From: CAVPHV01 sp963704825
GTDB lineage: Bacteria > Actinomycetota > Acidimicrobiia > Spongiisociales > UBA5794
Direction of reading: 5' to 3'
DNA length: 60,506 bases
NCBI GenBank assembly: GCA_963704825.1
Contig: CAVPHV010000023.1
Span: forward strand, 1-60,506
A model generated the notes under the pieces. It ran no database searches. It saw nothing but the letters and a program-made list of their open reading frames with translations, and was not told the origin of the DNA. The position numbers and the translations under genes are program-made. Below, in pieces: positions 44,764 to 53,054 of the stretch (positions within the stretch are counted from its first letter, which is position 1; each line of letters starts with the position of its first letter).

Positions 44764-45633
44764 TCATTGGACGGCATTACGTAGAGCTTCGAGGGTTTGT
44801 CGGGGCCCATCGTCCGCCAACCAGTCGACCTCGACAATGACGTCGGATACGCCGATGTCGGCAAGCGGCCCTAGGTGCTGGACAACTGACGGCAACGTAC
44901 CGGTGATGCGGACAACGGTGCGGAGAGGTTGCACCCGCCCGACGGACTGTGCGAACGTCCGGCACTGCTCCATGCCGGCGCGGATGGCCGCAATGTCGAC
45001 GGTTTCGGCCCTCTGGAAGGCGAGCCAGCCATCCCCACGCTCACCGACCCTTTTCAAGGCGTGCCGTGACATACCGCCGACGAGAATCGGAATGTCGTGG
45101 AGGGGGGTCGGATGACAGAGGACTCCCTCGGGGAGCCGGTAGTTCTGGTACTCCAAGGTGGTCGGCTCACCCGACCAGCACTCACGCAGGATGTCGATCC
45201 ATTCGTTCAATCGTGAGCCGCGGGATTCGAACGGCACCTGGAGCGCCTCGAATTCCTCTCTCAGCCAGCCGGCCCCGGTCCCGAGCACAACCCGGCCGCA
45301 GCTCACCACGTCGAGCGTGGCGAGCTGTTTCGCCAACACGAGGGGGTTGCGCATAGCGGCAATCAGCACCGCGACGCCTACCTCGACTCTCTCGGTGGCG
45401 GCCGCGGCCGTCGCCATGCTGACGATGGCGTCGAACCGGGGTGCCGCGGGGTCCCAGGTGATGACCCCGTCTTTTGAGTAGGGGTACGCCGAGTTGGTTT
45501 CACGAAGCATCACGACGTGGTCGCTCACCCAGACCGAGTCGAATCCTGCTCCCTCAGCTCTCCGAGCCGATTCGACCATCGGGAACTCGTGCACCTTCGG
45601 GCCGAAATCGGGGAGTTTGGCGCCAAAACGCAT
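44764..45633 (-). CDS. LLM-class (F420-type) oxidoreductase
   Basis: 289 residues from ATG 45633; a GTG at 45648 overlapping the SDR stop by one base would add five residues. The bacterial luciferase-like TIM barrel is evident from the start RFGAKLPDFG, FDSVWVSDHVVM, VAVLIAAMRNPLVLAKQLAT, GRVVLGTGAGW and PILVGGMSRHALKR. F420 is common in such actinobacterial enzymes, but FMN cannot be excluded. It lies between the SDR and RidA in the operon. Confidence 0.88.
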   Translation of the reverse strand: MRFGAKLPDFGPKVHEFPMVESARRAEGAGFDSVWVSDHVVMLRETNSAYPYSKDGVITWDPAAPRFDAIVSMATAAAATERVEVGVAVLIAAMRNPLVLAKQLATLDVVSCGRVVLGTGAGWLREEFEALQVPFESRGSRLNEWIDILRECWSGEPTTLEYQNYRLPEGVLCHPTPLHDIPILVGGMSRHALKRVGERGDGWLAFQRAETVDIAAIRAGMEQCRTFAQSVGRVQPLRTVVRITGTLPSVVQHLGPLADIGVSDVIVEVDWLADDGPRQTLEALRNAVQ

Positions 45634-45647
45634 GCCGTGGTTTTCCA

Positions 45648-46412
45648 CTAGGTCAGCCAGCCGCCGTCGACAACCAGAACGTGTCCGGTGATGTACGAGG
45701 CGTCGTCCGATGACAGGAAGTCAACGGCGGCAGCTATCTCTTCGGGCAAACCGAGGCGTCCCAAAGGGATATGCGATTGCGCGAGGCCGTGGAGCGCCTC
45801 CGGGTCGGACGAAAGCGACCGGGTGAGGTCCGTGTCAACTGTTCCGGGGGCGACCGCGTTCACGCGAACCCCGCTACCGGCAAGCTCTCGCGCCGCGGCA
45901 ATCGTCAGCATGCGAACCGCTCCCTTCGACGTGTCGTACGGGACCATAGGGGTCGTCGACGCAGTGAATGCTGAGGTCGACGCCAGGTTGATGATCACAC
46001 CGCGACGCCGGAGAGCCATCACTCGCGCGGCCGCCTGGAGCACGAAGAACACCCCCCTCAGGTTGACGTCCATGAGGGCGTCAAACCGTTCCGGGGTTAC
46101 GTCGAGGAGTGGCATCACCCAGCCGACACCCGCGTTGTTCACCACGGTCCCCAGTGGCGCCTTCGCATCGGCTTCGAGGACGACCTCTCGGATGGCGTCG
46201 ACGTTCGTGACGTCGAGTTCCAGCGGTTGGACGGCCATCCCCTCCGACTCCAACTCCCGAGCCGCCCGTGTTGCCCCGTCGATGTCGACATCCGCGAGGA
46301 ACACGATGTCGCCGCGGCGTCCAAGACGTGCCGCGATGGCGAGCCCAATACCCCTGGCGCCCCCAGTGATGAGGGCGCCAGGAGTTGGGTCGAGTTTGTG
46401 CGGGTCGGTCAC
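45648..46412 (-). CDS. SDR-family NAD(P)-dependent oxidoreductase
   Basis: 254 residues from GTG 46412. The motifs are TGGARGIG (17-24), Asp in FLADVDID, NNAG, the Ser in NLASTSA and YDTSK, with the C-terminal YITGHVLVVDGGW. It is a classical SDR, likely NAD-dependent. It lies 20 bases downstream of the ABC binding-protein gene, so uptake and oxidation of the substrate appear to be linked in one transcript. Confidence 0.9.
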   Translation of the reverse strand: MTDPHKLDPTPGALITGGARGIGLAIAARLGRRGDIVFLADVDIDGATRAARELESEGMAVQPLELDVTNVDAIREVVLEADAKAPLGTVVNNAGVGWVMPLLDVTPERFDALMDVNLRGVFFVLQAAARVMALRRRGVIINLASTSAFTASTTPMVPYDTSKGAVRMLTIAAARELAGSGVRVNAVAPGTVDTDLTRSLSSDPEALHGLAQSHIPLGRLGLPEEIAAAVDFLSSDDASYITGHVLVVDGGWLT

Positions 46413-46432
46413 GAGCCGGTTGGGCTGCTCGC

Positions 46433-47314
46433 TCAGTTACACGCCGGCAATCCCTCGGTCGGACCGATGATGTCGGTGTAGAGCCCGTCAAGGGTGCCGT
46501 TGGAGATGTAGTACCCCAGCCAACCGTTGATGTACTCGAGCCAAACGACATCGCCGCGTGGGACCGCCCAAGCTCCGTATTCCTGCGAGAACGGGTCGTC
46601 GGGGTTGAGGACCGACGTGTTCGGGTTCTCCGCTACGAACGGGATCGCCAGGTATTCCTCGACCACGATGGCGTCCGCCCGCCCCGAAGCGACCTCGAGG
46701 AACGCGGGCCCCTGCTCGAATTCGCCCAGATTCGCATCCGGGAACTCAGTCTGGACGAGATTGGCCGCAGTCGAGCCGAGGAGGGCCGTGATGGTCACAT
46801 CCGGGCTGTTGAGTTGATCGAGCGATGTGATTCCAGAGTCGTTGTTGGTCACGACGACCTGGCGGTAGGGCACGTACGGGCAGCTGAACCACAACTGCTC
46901 GAGCCGTGCGGGACGCCCAACGAGGCCAACGGAGACCAGGTCGAACTGCCCGGCAAGGAGTCCGGGAATGAGCGCATCGAACTCGAGGTCCGATATCTCG
47001 AGTTCCACGCCGAGGTCCTCGGCCAGGAGTGTCACGAGTTCGACGTCGTAGCCGGCCGGCTGGTCGTTTTCATCGCGATACATCTGCGGCTCGAACTGCA
47101 AGGTCATTCCAACTCGAAGTGTTCCCCGGTCCTTGATCTCGTCGAGCAGGTTCCCCGAAACCACGGCATCGGCTGCCGTCATCGAGTCGGACTGTGCCGG
47201 CGCCTGTGTGCTCTCATCCGATGTTGCCGCAGCGTCGTCATCGTCGCCCGAGCAAGCCGCGGCCAATACGGCAACGGTCATGAGCAGGACGACCCACTTC
47301 CTGTGTTTCTTCAC
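46433..47314 (-). CDS. ABC transporter substrate-binding lipoprotein (polar amino acid type)
   Basis: 293 residues. A lipoprotein signal peptide ends in the lipobox VLAAAC (Cys21), followed by an acidic linker (SGDDDDAAATSDES). The SBP_bac_3 domain (about 55-290) shows GTLRVGMTLQFEPQMYRDEN, GYDVELVTLLAEDLGVELEI, LLAGQFDLV and ADAIVVEEYLA. Proteins of this class bind amino acids or opines outside the membrane. Its permease and ATPase lie directly upstream. Together they are the import step of the operon. Confidence 0.92.
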   Translation of the reverse strand: MKKHRKWVVLLMTVAVLAAACSGDDDDAAATSDESTQAPAQSDSMTAADAVVSGNLLDEIKDRGTLRVGMTLQFEPQMYRDENDQPAGYDVELVTLLAEDLGVELEISDLEFDALIPGLLAGQFDLVSVGLVGRPARLEQLWFSCPYVPYRQVVVTNNDSGITSLDQLNSPDVTITALLGSTAANLVQTEFPDANLGEFEQGPAFLEVASGRADAIVVEEYLAIPFVAENPNTSVLNPDDPFSQEYGAWAVPRGDVVWLEYINGWLGYYISNGTLDGLYTDIIGPTEGLPACN

Positions 47315-47350
47315 GGTTACGCGCTCCCTTTCCTAGCTTTGCCCGGGCTT

Positions 47351-48244
47351 CTACAGCTCCAGGCCAGTGACTTCGGTTTCCTCCTCGAGGGCTACCTGTT
47401 CTTCCTCTTCCTCCTCCTCTTCTTCTTCGCCGATGGGGATCTCCAGCACGGGTTCGCCCAGCATGTCCGCCTCCACCCTTGCTTGGAGTGCCCGCAACCG
47501 GGCGGTCCGGCGAACGGCGAACGGCGACCACTTGCGGGCGTTGGAGGTGAGGAGGTCGACCAAGGCAAAGCGCTTCTCGAGGTACTTGACGCCGAAGTAG
47601 ACCAACGTCGTGAGGGCGAGGTAGATGAGGACGGTTGCGAGGTAGACCTCGAAGTATCGGAATGTCCTGTTCGCCAACCTGTTGCTGACTCGAAGTAGCT
47701 CGGGAACCCCGATGAGGTAGACGAGCGAAGAGTCCTTGATCATGCCGATGAACATGTTGCCGGTCGGCGGGATCACGATCCGGGCTGCCTGGGGGAGGAC
47801 CACCCGGAAGAACGTCTGCACGCGGCCCATTCCAACCGCATGCGCTGCCTCGCGTTGGCCGTACGGAACCGCCTGGATTCCGCTGCGGAAGATCTCCCCG
47901 AGCCAGGCCGAGTACTGAAGCGTCAACGCCAGGATGCCGGCCTGGATCGCCGTCATGTTCAGATTGAACTGAATGGCAAGTCCGTAATACACAAAGAGGA
48001 TGAACACGAGCAGTGGGATGGCCCGAAAAATGTTGACGTAGGCGGCGATCAGCGGCTGGATGATCTTCGACTTCGACATGCGAAGCAGCGCCACAATGAG
48101 TCCGAGGGCGACGGAAAGGGCAAAGGCGAAGAGGCTGATGAGGATTGTGAGCCGGAGACCGTCGAGGAAGATCTGGCGGTTGTCCCAGATGAACCCCCAG
48201 CGAAACTCGGCCTGTGCCACAACGGGAAGCAGCGAGCGAATCAC
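47351..48244 (-). CDS. Amino-acid ABC transporter permease with acidic tail
   Basis: 297 residues. A His/Glu/Gln/Arg-type permease core (about 20-230) has the TM-initiating FLDGLRLTILISLFAFALSV and the coupling loop EAAHAVGMGRVQTFFRVVLP. The C-terminus is unusual: after residue 235 it gains a cytoplasmic extension ending in an unbroken run of about ten Glu residues and further acids (about 275-297). The start overlaps the ATPase stop by four bases. The acidic tail is absent from standard members. Confidence 0.9.
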   Translation of the reverse strand: MIRSLLPVVAQAEFRWGFIWDNRQIFLDGLRLTILISLFAFALSVALGLIVALLRMSKSKIIQPLIAAYVNIFRAIPLLVFILFVYYGLAIQFNLNMTAIQAGILALTLQYSAWLGEIFRSGIQAVPYGQREAAHAVGMGRVQTFFRVVLPQAARIVIPPTGNMFIGMIKDSSLVYLIGVPELLRVSNRLANRTFRYFEVYLATVLIYLALTTLVYFGVKYLEKRFALVDLLTSNARKWSPFAVRRTARLRALQARVEADMLGEPVLEIPIGEEEEEEEEEEQVALEEETEVTGLEL

Positions 48245-49029
48245 AGAATCGCCTCGATGAAGGCCCGAGTTCTTGGTTCCTGTGCGTCTGAGTAAATCTC
48301 GTGTCCTCCCTGCTCCACGATCATCCCGTCGTCCATGAAGATGTTCAGGTCTCCGGCCTCTCGGGCGAAGCCCATCTCATGGGTTACGACGACCATGGTC
48401 ATTCCGGACTCGGCGAGGGTCCGCATTGCGGCAAGAACTTCCCCGACAAGCTCCGGATCCAGCGCCGAGGTCGGCTCGTCGAACAACATGACCTTGGGCT
48501 CCATCACGAGGGATCGAGCGATGGCGACCCGCTGCTGTTGCCCGCCGGACAACTGAATGGGGTAGGCCCCGATCTTGTCGAGCAACCCCACCCGTTTGAG
48601 CTGGACGGCCGCCTTGTAGTCAGCTTCGGAGCGCGAGACCCGCTTCACGCGGCGCAGCGCAAGCGCAACGTTTTCGAGCACCGTGACGTGGGGGAACAGA
48701 TTGAATTGCTGGAACACCATGCCGATCTGTTCGCGCAATACCCGCGGCTTCCCACGCGGCAGCTTCTGTCCGTCGAGCCCCGGTCCGTATTCCTTGCCTT
48801 CGAACCACACGGACCCGGACTCTGGTTTCTCGAGGAGATTGGTGGTGCGCAACAGCGTCGATTTGCCGGAGCCGGAGGGACCGAAGATGACGATGTGCTG
48901 GCCTTTGTCGACCGTCAGGTCGACGCCTTTGAGGACGTGGTTGTTGCCGAACGACTTGTGGATGCTGCGGAGACGAACGACGGGTTCGGGCTTTCCCGGC
49001 GGGCTGGTGTTGTTCGAAGCCGCACTCAT
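48241..49029 (-). CDS. Amino-acid ABC transporter ATPase
   Basis: 262 residues. Walker A GPSGSGKST (about 50-58), Q-loop MVFQQFNLFPH, signature LSGGQQQRVAIARSL, Walker B VMLFDEPTSALDP and H-loop VVTHEMGF are all intact. The size and order fit the polar amino-acid (GlnQ/HisP) group. It overlaps both the permease gene and the 85-aa gene by four bases, so the three are translated in series. Confidence 0.95.
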   Translation of the reverse strand: MSAASNNTSPPGKPEPVVRLRSIHKSFGNNHVLKGVDLTVDKGQHIVIFGPSGSGKSTLLRTTNLLEKPESGSVWFEGKEYGPGLDGQKLPRGKPRVLREQIGMVFQQFNLFPHVTVLENVALALRRVKRVSRSEADYKAAVQLKRVGLLDKIGAYPIQLSGGQQQRVAIARSLVMEPKVMLFDEPTSALDPELVGEVLAAMRTLAESGMTMVVVTHEMGFAREAGDLNIFMDDGMIVEQGGHEIYSDAQEPRTRAFIEAIL

Positions 49030-49283
49030 GCGTCGAGGTCCGTCGGTCGAGGGGCGACATCATGTCCGTGGCGTTGCAGGAGATCAACAATGGCGTCCTC
49101 AGCGAACCGAAGCCCGTCATGAACACCGAGGCGGTAGGGCGACGCTCCCTTTGCGGCGTTGTAGTCGAGTTCCTGCCTCACCCGCTCGAGCACGTTCGTG
49201 AGGCCGTCGGCGACCTCTTTCCCCGCATCCGCAACTCTCTGGAGTTGATCCACATCCAGGGAGTTGCCGGGGGGCTGGGTCAT
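49026..49283 (-). CDS. Conserved-looking 85-aa protein of unknown function
   Basis: 85 residues. ATG 49283 overlaps the stop of the thioredoxin-fold gene by four bases and its own stop overlaps the ATPase start by four. The sequence is mostly helical and charged: VDQLQRVADAGKEVADGLTN, LERVRQELDYNAAKG and GLRFAEDAIVDLLQRHGHDV. No cysteine, signal or membrane helix is present. The tight coupling on both sides suggests a soluble accessory subunit for the transporter or the redox protein. Confidence 0.7.
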   Translation of the reverse strand: MTQPPGNSLDVDQLQRVADAGKEVADGLTNVLERVRQELDYNAAKGASPYRLGVHDGLRFAEDAIVDLLQRHGHDVAPRPTDLDA

Positions 49284-49555
49284 GAGCCCTGCTTCATGGC
49301 GTGGTAGTCCTGTGCGAGGTCGGCCAGTCCTTCAGGGTCGAAGCCGACGACCCGTCGGTCACCGAAGACCGTCACCGGAACGATCGAGTTTCCAGTGAGG
49401 GCGAGCAACTCCCGATGTGCCTGGTCGCTCTGTCGAATGTTGCGGTCGTCGAACTCGACGGACTGCGCCTGCAAGTAGTCCCGCACGCGACAACACTCCT
49501 GTCAAGTGGGCGTACGGGCCTCAGTGTTGAGGCTGTACAGGATCGGCCAATCCAA
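49280..49555 (-). CDS. Glutaredoxin-like protein, probable UxxC selenoprotein (in-frame TGA read as Sec)
   Basis: From TTG 49555 the frame reads MDWPILYSLNTEARTPT, then TGA (49502-49504), then QECCRVRDYLQAQ and on to the stop at 49280, for 91 residues with Sec. The TGA is codon 18 and stands where the first cysteine of CxxC belongs, giving U18-Q-E-C21. The thioredoxin fold is otherwise sound: a beta strand before the motif, the cis-proline segment SIVPVTVFGD and the following VVGFDPEGL, as in NrdH/glutaredoxins. GGGAGG lies five to six bases before TTG 49555. The usual shorter call from GTG 49486 also has an AGGAG upstream but loses the redox motif and strand one. It is the first gene of the transporter operon. 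The Sec reading is inference. Confidence 0.65.
49465..49488 (-). promoter_or_regulatory. Candidate bacterial SECIS hairpin
   Basis: Directly downstream of the in-frame TGA, GCGTGC (49488-49483) can pair with GCA-GG-CGC (49472-49465), with a two-base GG bulge on the 3' side and a ten-base apical loop that begins GGGA. Nineteen bases separate the TGA from the first loop G, inside the spacing (about 16-37) known for bacterial SECIS elements that recruit SelB. The stem is short and other local folds exist, so this is a candidate only. Confidence 0.4.
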
Positions 49556-49892
49556 CGTGCCCTCCCTCAGGTCCGCTCAGTTGCTGGCGGGTACTATAGC
49601 GTACTCACCCCTGCGCCGCCGGGCAGAGTAACCGGCCCCGCATCAAGAAGATGTCCGATTGTCCCTCGTCAGGCGGCTTCCTCGACACCTAGCGCCGAAT
49701 CGACATGAATCGGCTGAGCTTCGTGAGCGGGCCGAGCTCCCACGGAATGGCGGCGAGGTGCGGAGATGGGTGCCTGGGCATATCGACCGCCTCGTCCAAC
49801 TTCACTCCTGAGGCAAGCGGATCACGCATTCGCTAGGAACTCCGAGTCGGTAGGTTGGCGCTGATCGACCAACCAGACCCGGAGGACACGCC
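49556..49892. other. Divergent promoter region
   Basis: It separates the minus-strand redox/transporter operon from the plus-strand cysteine hydrolase. On the minus strand TATAGT (49598-49593) could be a -10 box about 30 bases before the TTG start; a clear -35 was not found. No gene is supported here. Confidence 0.4.
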
Positions 49893-50444
49893 ATGAAGAC
49901 CGCTCTTGTGGTCCTGGACATGCTCAACGACTTCGTTGATGGCACCCTTGCCAATGAGGCAGCCAAGCCGATCATTGGCCAGATCGACCAATTGGCCGCT
50001 GCGGCGCGGGAGCGTGACGACTGGATGGTCGTGTACGCCAACGATGCCCACCAGCCCAACGACCTCGAATTCGCCGTCTTCGGTGAGCACGCTCTCGCGG
50101 GTTCGACCGGCGCCGAAGTCGTTGCCGAGTTGACCCCCCGGGAGGGTGACATCGTCGTCCCCAAGCGGTACTACTCGGCGTTCACCGACACCGACCTCGA
50201 CTCGACGTGCCGGGTGCACAACATCGGCAAGATGGTCATCGTCGGCCAGCACACCAACTGCTGTTGCCGCCACACCACCTACGACGCCTTCCTGCGGGGC
50301 ATCGAAGTTGCAGTGGTTTCCGACGCCACCTGCGTGTTCGCCCCAATGGTCGGCGATGCCTACGACCAGGTCCAAAGCGAATCCGTGGACTATCTGTCGA
50401 CCTTCTACAACTCCAAGGTCTTCGAGACCGCCGATCTCCTCTAG
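49893..50444 (+). CDS. Isochorismatase-like cysteine hydrolase
   Basis: 183 residues. ATG 49893 has GGAGGA seven bases upstream. The isochorismatase-like fold has the catalytic Asp in LVVLDMLNDF, the Lys of VVPKRYYSAF and the nucleophile region GQHTNCCCRHTTYDA, with three adjacent cysteines. This triple Cys is uncommon; one (the usual C of HTNxCxxxT) should be the nucleophile. Members cleave amides such as nicotinamide, ureidoacrylate or carbamoyl sarcosine. It is a stand-alone gene divergent from the redox/transporter operon. Confidence 0.88.
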   Translation: MKTALVVLDMLNDFVDGTLANEAAKPIIGQIDQLAAAARERDDWMVVYANDAHQPNDLEFAVFGEHALAGSTGAEVVAELTPREGDIVVPKRYYSAFTDTDLDSTCRVHNIGKMVIVGQHTNCCCRHTTYDAFLRGIEVAVVSDATCVFAPMVGDAYDQVQSESVDYLSTFYNSKVFETADLL

Positions 50445-50531
50445 GGCCGTCCGGGGTCCAGGTGGGGTTTGGCTGGGTACTCAAGGAAGTTGGGCCATCG
50501 CCCGATGGTTGGGGGGAAGGTTCAATGTTCA

Positions 50532-51791
50532 ATGACGCTCAGTGACGCTCCCCACAAGGCTCAGGATGAAGCGGCCGGCTCCGACGAGAGCTCGGCCGAC
50601 GATCATTACCTGAAGCAAGAGCTGTACGACCTCGTGCAGTCTGATCCGGCGATCTTCGAGTTCATTCAGTCTGGTTCGCTCGATGGTCTTTGGTACTGGG
50701 ACCTGACCGAGCCCGAGATCGAGTGGATGAGCCCGAGGTTCTGGGAGGTGCTCGGGTTTGATCCCGAGACCAAGACTCACCTGGTCGCAGAGTGGCAGGA
50801 CCTGATCTTCGAAGAGGATCTGCGGACTGCCGTCGAGAATCTCGAACGGCACTGCGCCGACCCCAGTCATCCCTACGACCAGACGGTTCGCTACCGGCAT
50901 CGCGACGGGCACACCGTCTGGGTGCGTTGCCGCGGCATCGCGATCCGGGATGAGAACGGCACGCCGATCAGGCTGCTCGGTGCGCATACGGATCTGACCA
51001 GATGCATGAACGCCCAGGGCGACCTCGAAAAGCAGACCGCGGAACTCCGCCACAAGGCTGTGGAGCTGGAGCGGGTCAATGAGCAACTGCGGGAGACCCG
51101 CCGCCTGCTCGAGGAGGAGCTGGAGTCCCGTGGTAGGCAGGTCGCTTCGCTTTCGCACGAGTTGCGCAACCCGCTTTCGGCGCTACTCGGCTTCGCCGAG
51201 GTGCTGACCGACGACCGGATCGAATTGGACGACGACGAGCGCGACCAGATGATCCAGACGATCTCCCAGGAGGGCCAAGACGTCTTGCATCTCGTGGAGG
51301 ATCTGCTCGCCACAGCCCGCGCCGATGCGGGAGAACTGGCAGTCACTTCGGTGTCGGTCAACCTGCGGGCCCAAGCGGCCCAGGTGCTCGAGAGCTTGGA
51401 TCCCCAGTCGGTGAGCGGCATCTCGTTGCGGGGTGATTCGGTGCGGGCCATAGGTGACCCGACCCGGGTCCGCCAGATTCTGCGCAACTTGGTCTCGAAT
51501 GCGCTGCGCTACGGCGGAGGCGAGGTCGAGATCGTTGTCGCCACCGAGGGCAACGCTGCGATTGTGACCGTGTCGGATGATGGGCCGGCTATTCCCCCAA
51601 GTGACGTAGAACGCATCTTCGAGCCCTATCAACGTGCGGCAACCGCCCGGGTGTCGACGGCTTCGGTTGGCCTGGGGCTGTCGGTCTCGCGTCAGCTCGC
51701 CCGCCTCATGGGCGGCAGCCTCGTCTACCGCCACGATCACGACCGCAGCAGCTTCCGCCTCGCTCTCCCCATGAGGGCGGTCGACGCCTAG
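50532..51791 (+). CDS. PAS-domain sensor histidine kinase
   Basis: 419 residues, soluble. A PAS/PAC unit (about 40-165) contains LDGLWYWDLTEPEIEWMSPRFWEVLGFD and VRYRHRDGHTVWVRCRGIA. A coiled coil (170-200) leads to the H-box SLSHELRNPLSA with His209, then NLVSNALRYGGG, DDGPAIP and SVGLGLSVSRQLA. ATG 50532 is the start; the nearby ATG 50525 is out of frame and stops soon. No cognate response regulator is adjacent, so it is an orphan in this window. Confidence 0.9.
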   Translation: MTLSDAPHKAQDEAAGSDESSADDHYLKQELYDLVQSDPAIFEFIQSGSLDGLWYWDLTEPEIEWMSPRFWEVLGFDPETKTHLVAEWQDLIFEEDLRTAVENLERHCADPSHPYDQTVRYRHRDGHTVWVRCRGIAIRDENGTPIRLLGAHTDLTRCMNAQGDLEKQTAELRHKAVELERVNEQLRETRRLLEEELESRGRQVASLSHELRNPLSALLGFAEVLTDDRIELDDDERDQMIQTISQEGQDVLHLVEDLLATARADAGELAVTSVSVNLRAQAAQVLESLDPQSVSGISLRGDSVRAIGDPTRVRQILRNLVSNALRYGGGEVEIVVATEGNAAIVTVSDDGPAIPPSDVERIFEPYQRAATARVSTASVGLGLSVSRQLARLMGGSLVYRHDHDRSSFRLALPMRAVDA

Positions 51792-51983
51792 CGGCTGCGC
51801 CGCACCCACCGCCCGCTGGCTGACCAGGATGTGGTGGCAGACGAGAAGCCCCTTCTGTGCGGGCAACCGATCGGTACGCTTCTCCGTGTGGGTACGCGGC
51901 GCGTTGGACGGAAGACCGACGCGAACCAGAATTCGCCGCGCGGCCGTACTAGCTCTCGAAGCGCTCTGATGAAGGGAATATCT

Positions 51984-52922
51984 ATGAAGCGAATCGCATT
52001 CGCCGTTGCGAGCCTTGCGCTCCTGGTTGGTGCTGCAGCACCGGTGGCGGCCAAGACCGCCTTTCCGGAAGTGATCCAGCTTCCGACGGCCTTCCAATCC
52101 GAAGGTATCGCGATCGGAACCCAGCACACGTTCTACGCGGGCTCGCTCGCAGACGGCACCATCGTCTCGGGTGATCTCAGGACGGGAGAGACCGACGTAC
52201 TGGTCCCGGGAAAGCCGGGACTCCTCGCCGTGGGGATGAGCTTTGATGCGCGCAGCGGCTATCTGTTCGTCGCCGGTGGTCTCAACGCCGTGGGCCGCGT
52301 GTACGACACGGCCTCCGGGTCTTTGGTCGCCGAATATGCCATGTCGAGCGGCGGCGCCTTCGGGGACTTCATCAACGACGTGATCGTGACCCGAAATGCC
52401 GCATACTTCACCAACTCGTTTGCGCCGGAGATCTACCGCGTGGCGCTGGGTCCGGCCGGTGCGGTCGAAGGGGGCGCCGTGGCCGACGTCATCCCGCTCG
52501 GCGGCGACTGGAGGCAAGTTTCCGGCCCATTTGTCTTCAACGCAAACGGCATTGAGGCATCCCGAAACGGCAAGACCCTTGTCATCGTCAATAGCGCGAC
52601 ATCCACGCTCTACACGGTCGATCCGGACGGCGGGATTGCCGTGCAGATCGACCTTGACGGTGCGGACGTGCCGTTTGGGGACGGACTCGTCCTGTCGGGC
52701 AAGACTTTGTACGTCGTCCAGAACCAGTTGAACCAGATTGGCGTTGTTTCGCTGAGCAGTGATCTGGCGTCAGGCGACATCGGAGACCCGATCACGAGCC
52801 CGGCTTTCAGTGTCCCCACGACGGCGGCAGCGTTCGGCAATTCGCTGTACGCCGTGAACGCCAAGTTCGGCACGCCTCCCGAGGGAACCCCGTACGAGGT
52901 AGTTCGGGTGTCCCGCAAGTAG
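51984..52922 (+). CDS. Secreted beta-propeller-like protein
   Basis: 312 residues. ATG 51984 has AAGGGA about seven bases upstream. A signal peptide (1-23, ending APVAAK) is followed by a repetitive beta pattern with SEGIAIGTQHTFYAGSLADG, GYLFVAGGLNAVGRVYDTAS and GIAVQIDLDGADVPFGDGLV, like SMP-30/gluconolactonase or six-bladed propellers. Asn and Asp in the blade ends might bind a metal. No catalytic set could be fixed. It is probably extracellular. An inverted repeat follows the gene. Confidence 0.8.
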   Translation: MKRIAFAVASLALLVGAAAPVAAKTAFPEVIQLPTAFQSEGIAIGTQHTFYAGSLADGTIVSGDLRTGETDVLVPGKPGLLAVGMSFDARSGYLFVAGGLNAVGRVYDTASGSLVAEYAMSSGGAFGDFINDVIVTRNAAYFTNSFAPEIYRVALGPAGAVEGGAVADVIPLGGDWRQVSGPFVFNANGIEASRNGKTLVIVNSATSTLYTVDPDGGIAVQIDLDGADVPFGDGLVLSGKTLYVVQNQLNQIGVVSLSSDLASGDIGDPITSPAFSVPTTAAAFGNSLYAVNAKFGTPPEGTPYEVVRVSRK

Positions 52923-52949
52923 CGATCGGGGTCGAATGACCCTACTGAG

Positions 52950-53014
52950 CGAGGGAGGGCAGCGGAACCGGCGGTTTCGCGGAACGCGAGAAGCGATTCC
53001 TGCGCCCTCCCTCG
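52950..53014 (+). terminator. Hairpin after the secreted propeller gene
   Basis: CGAGGGAGGGC (52950-52960) and GCCCTCCCTCG (53004-53014) are perfect 11-bp arms around a 43-base interior. Being between convergent genes it may stop transcription from both sides. There is no T-tract and the loop is large. Confidence 0.45.
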
Positions 53015-53054
53015 ACGAAGTTGCGGGAGGTGGCTCCGGCGGAGCCGCGCCCTC

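Noticed and set aside
49280..49486. The 68-residue version of the thioredoxin-fold gene starting at GTG 49486
   Set aside because: It would lack strand one and the CxxC equivalent. The longer TTG start has its own ribosome site and restores the fold if TGA is read as Sec. It stays the fallback if no Sec machinery exists.
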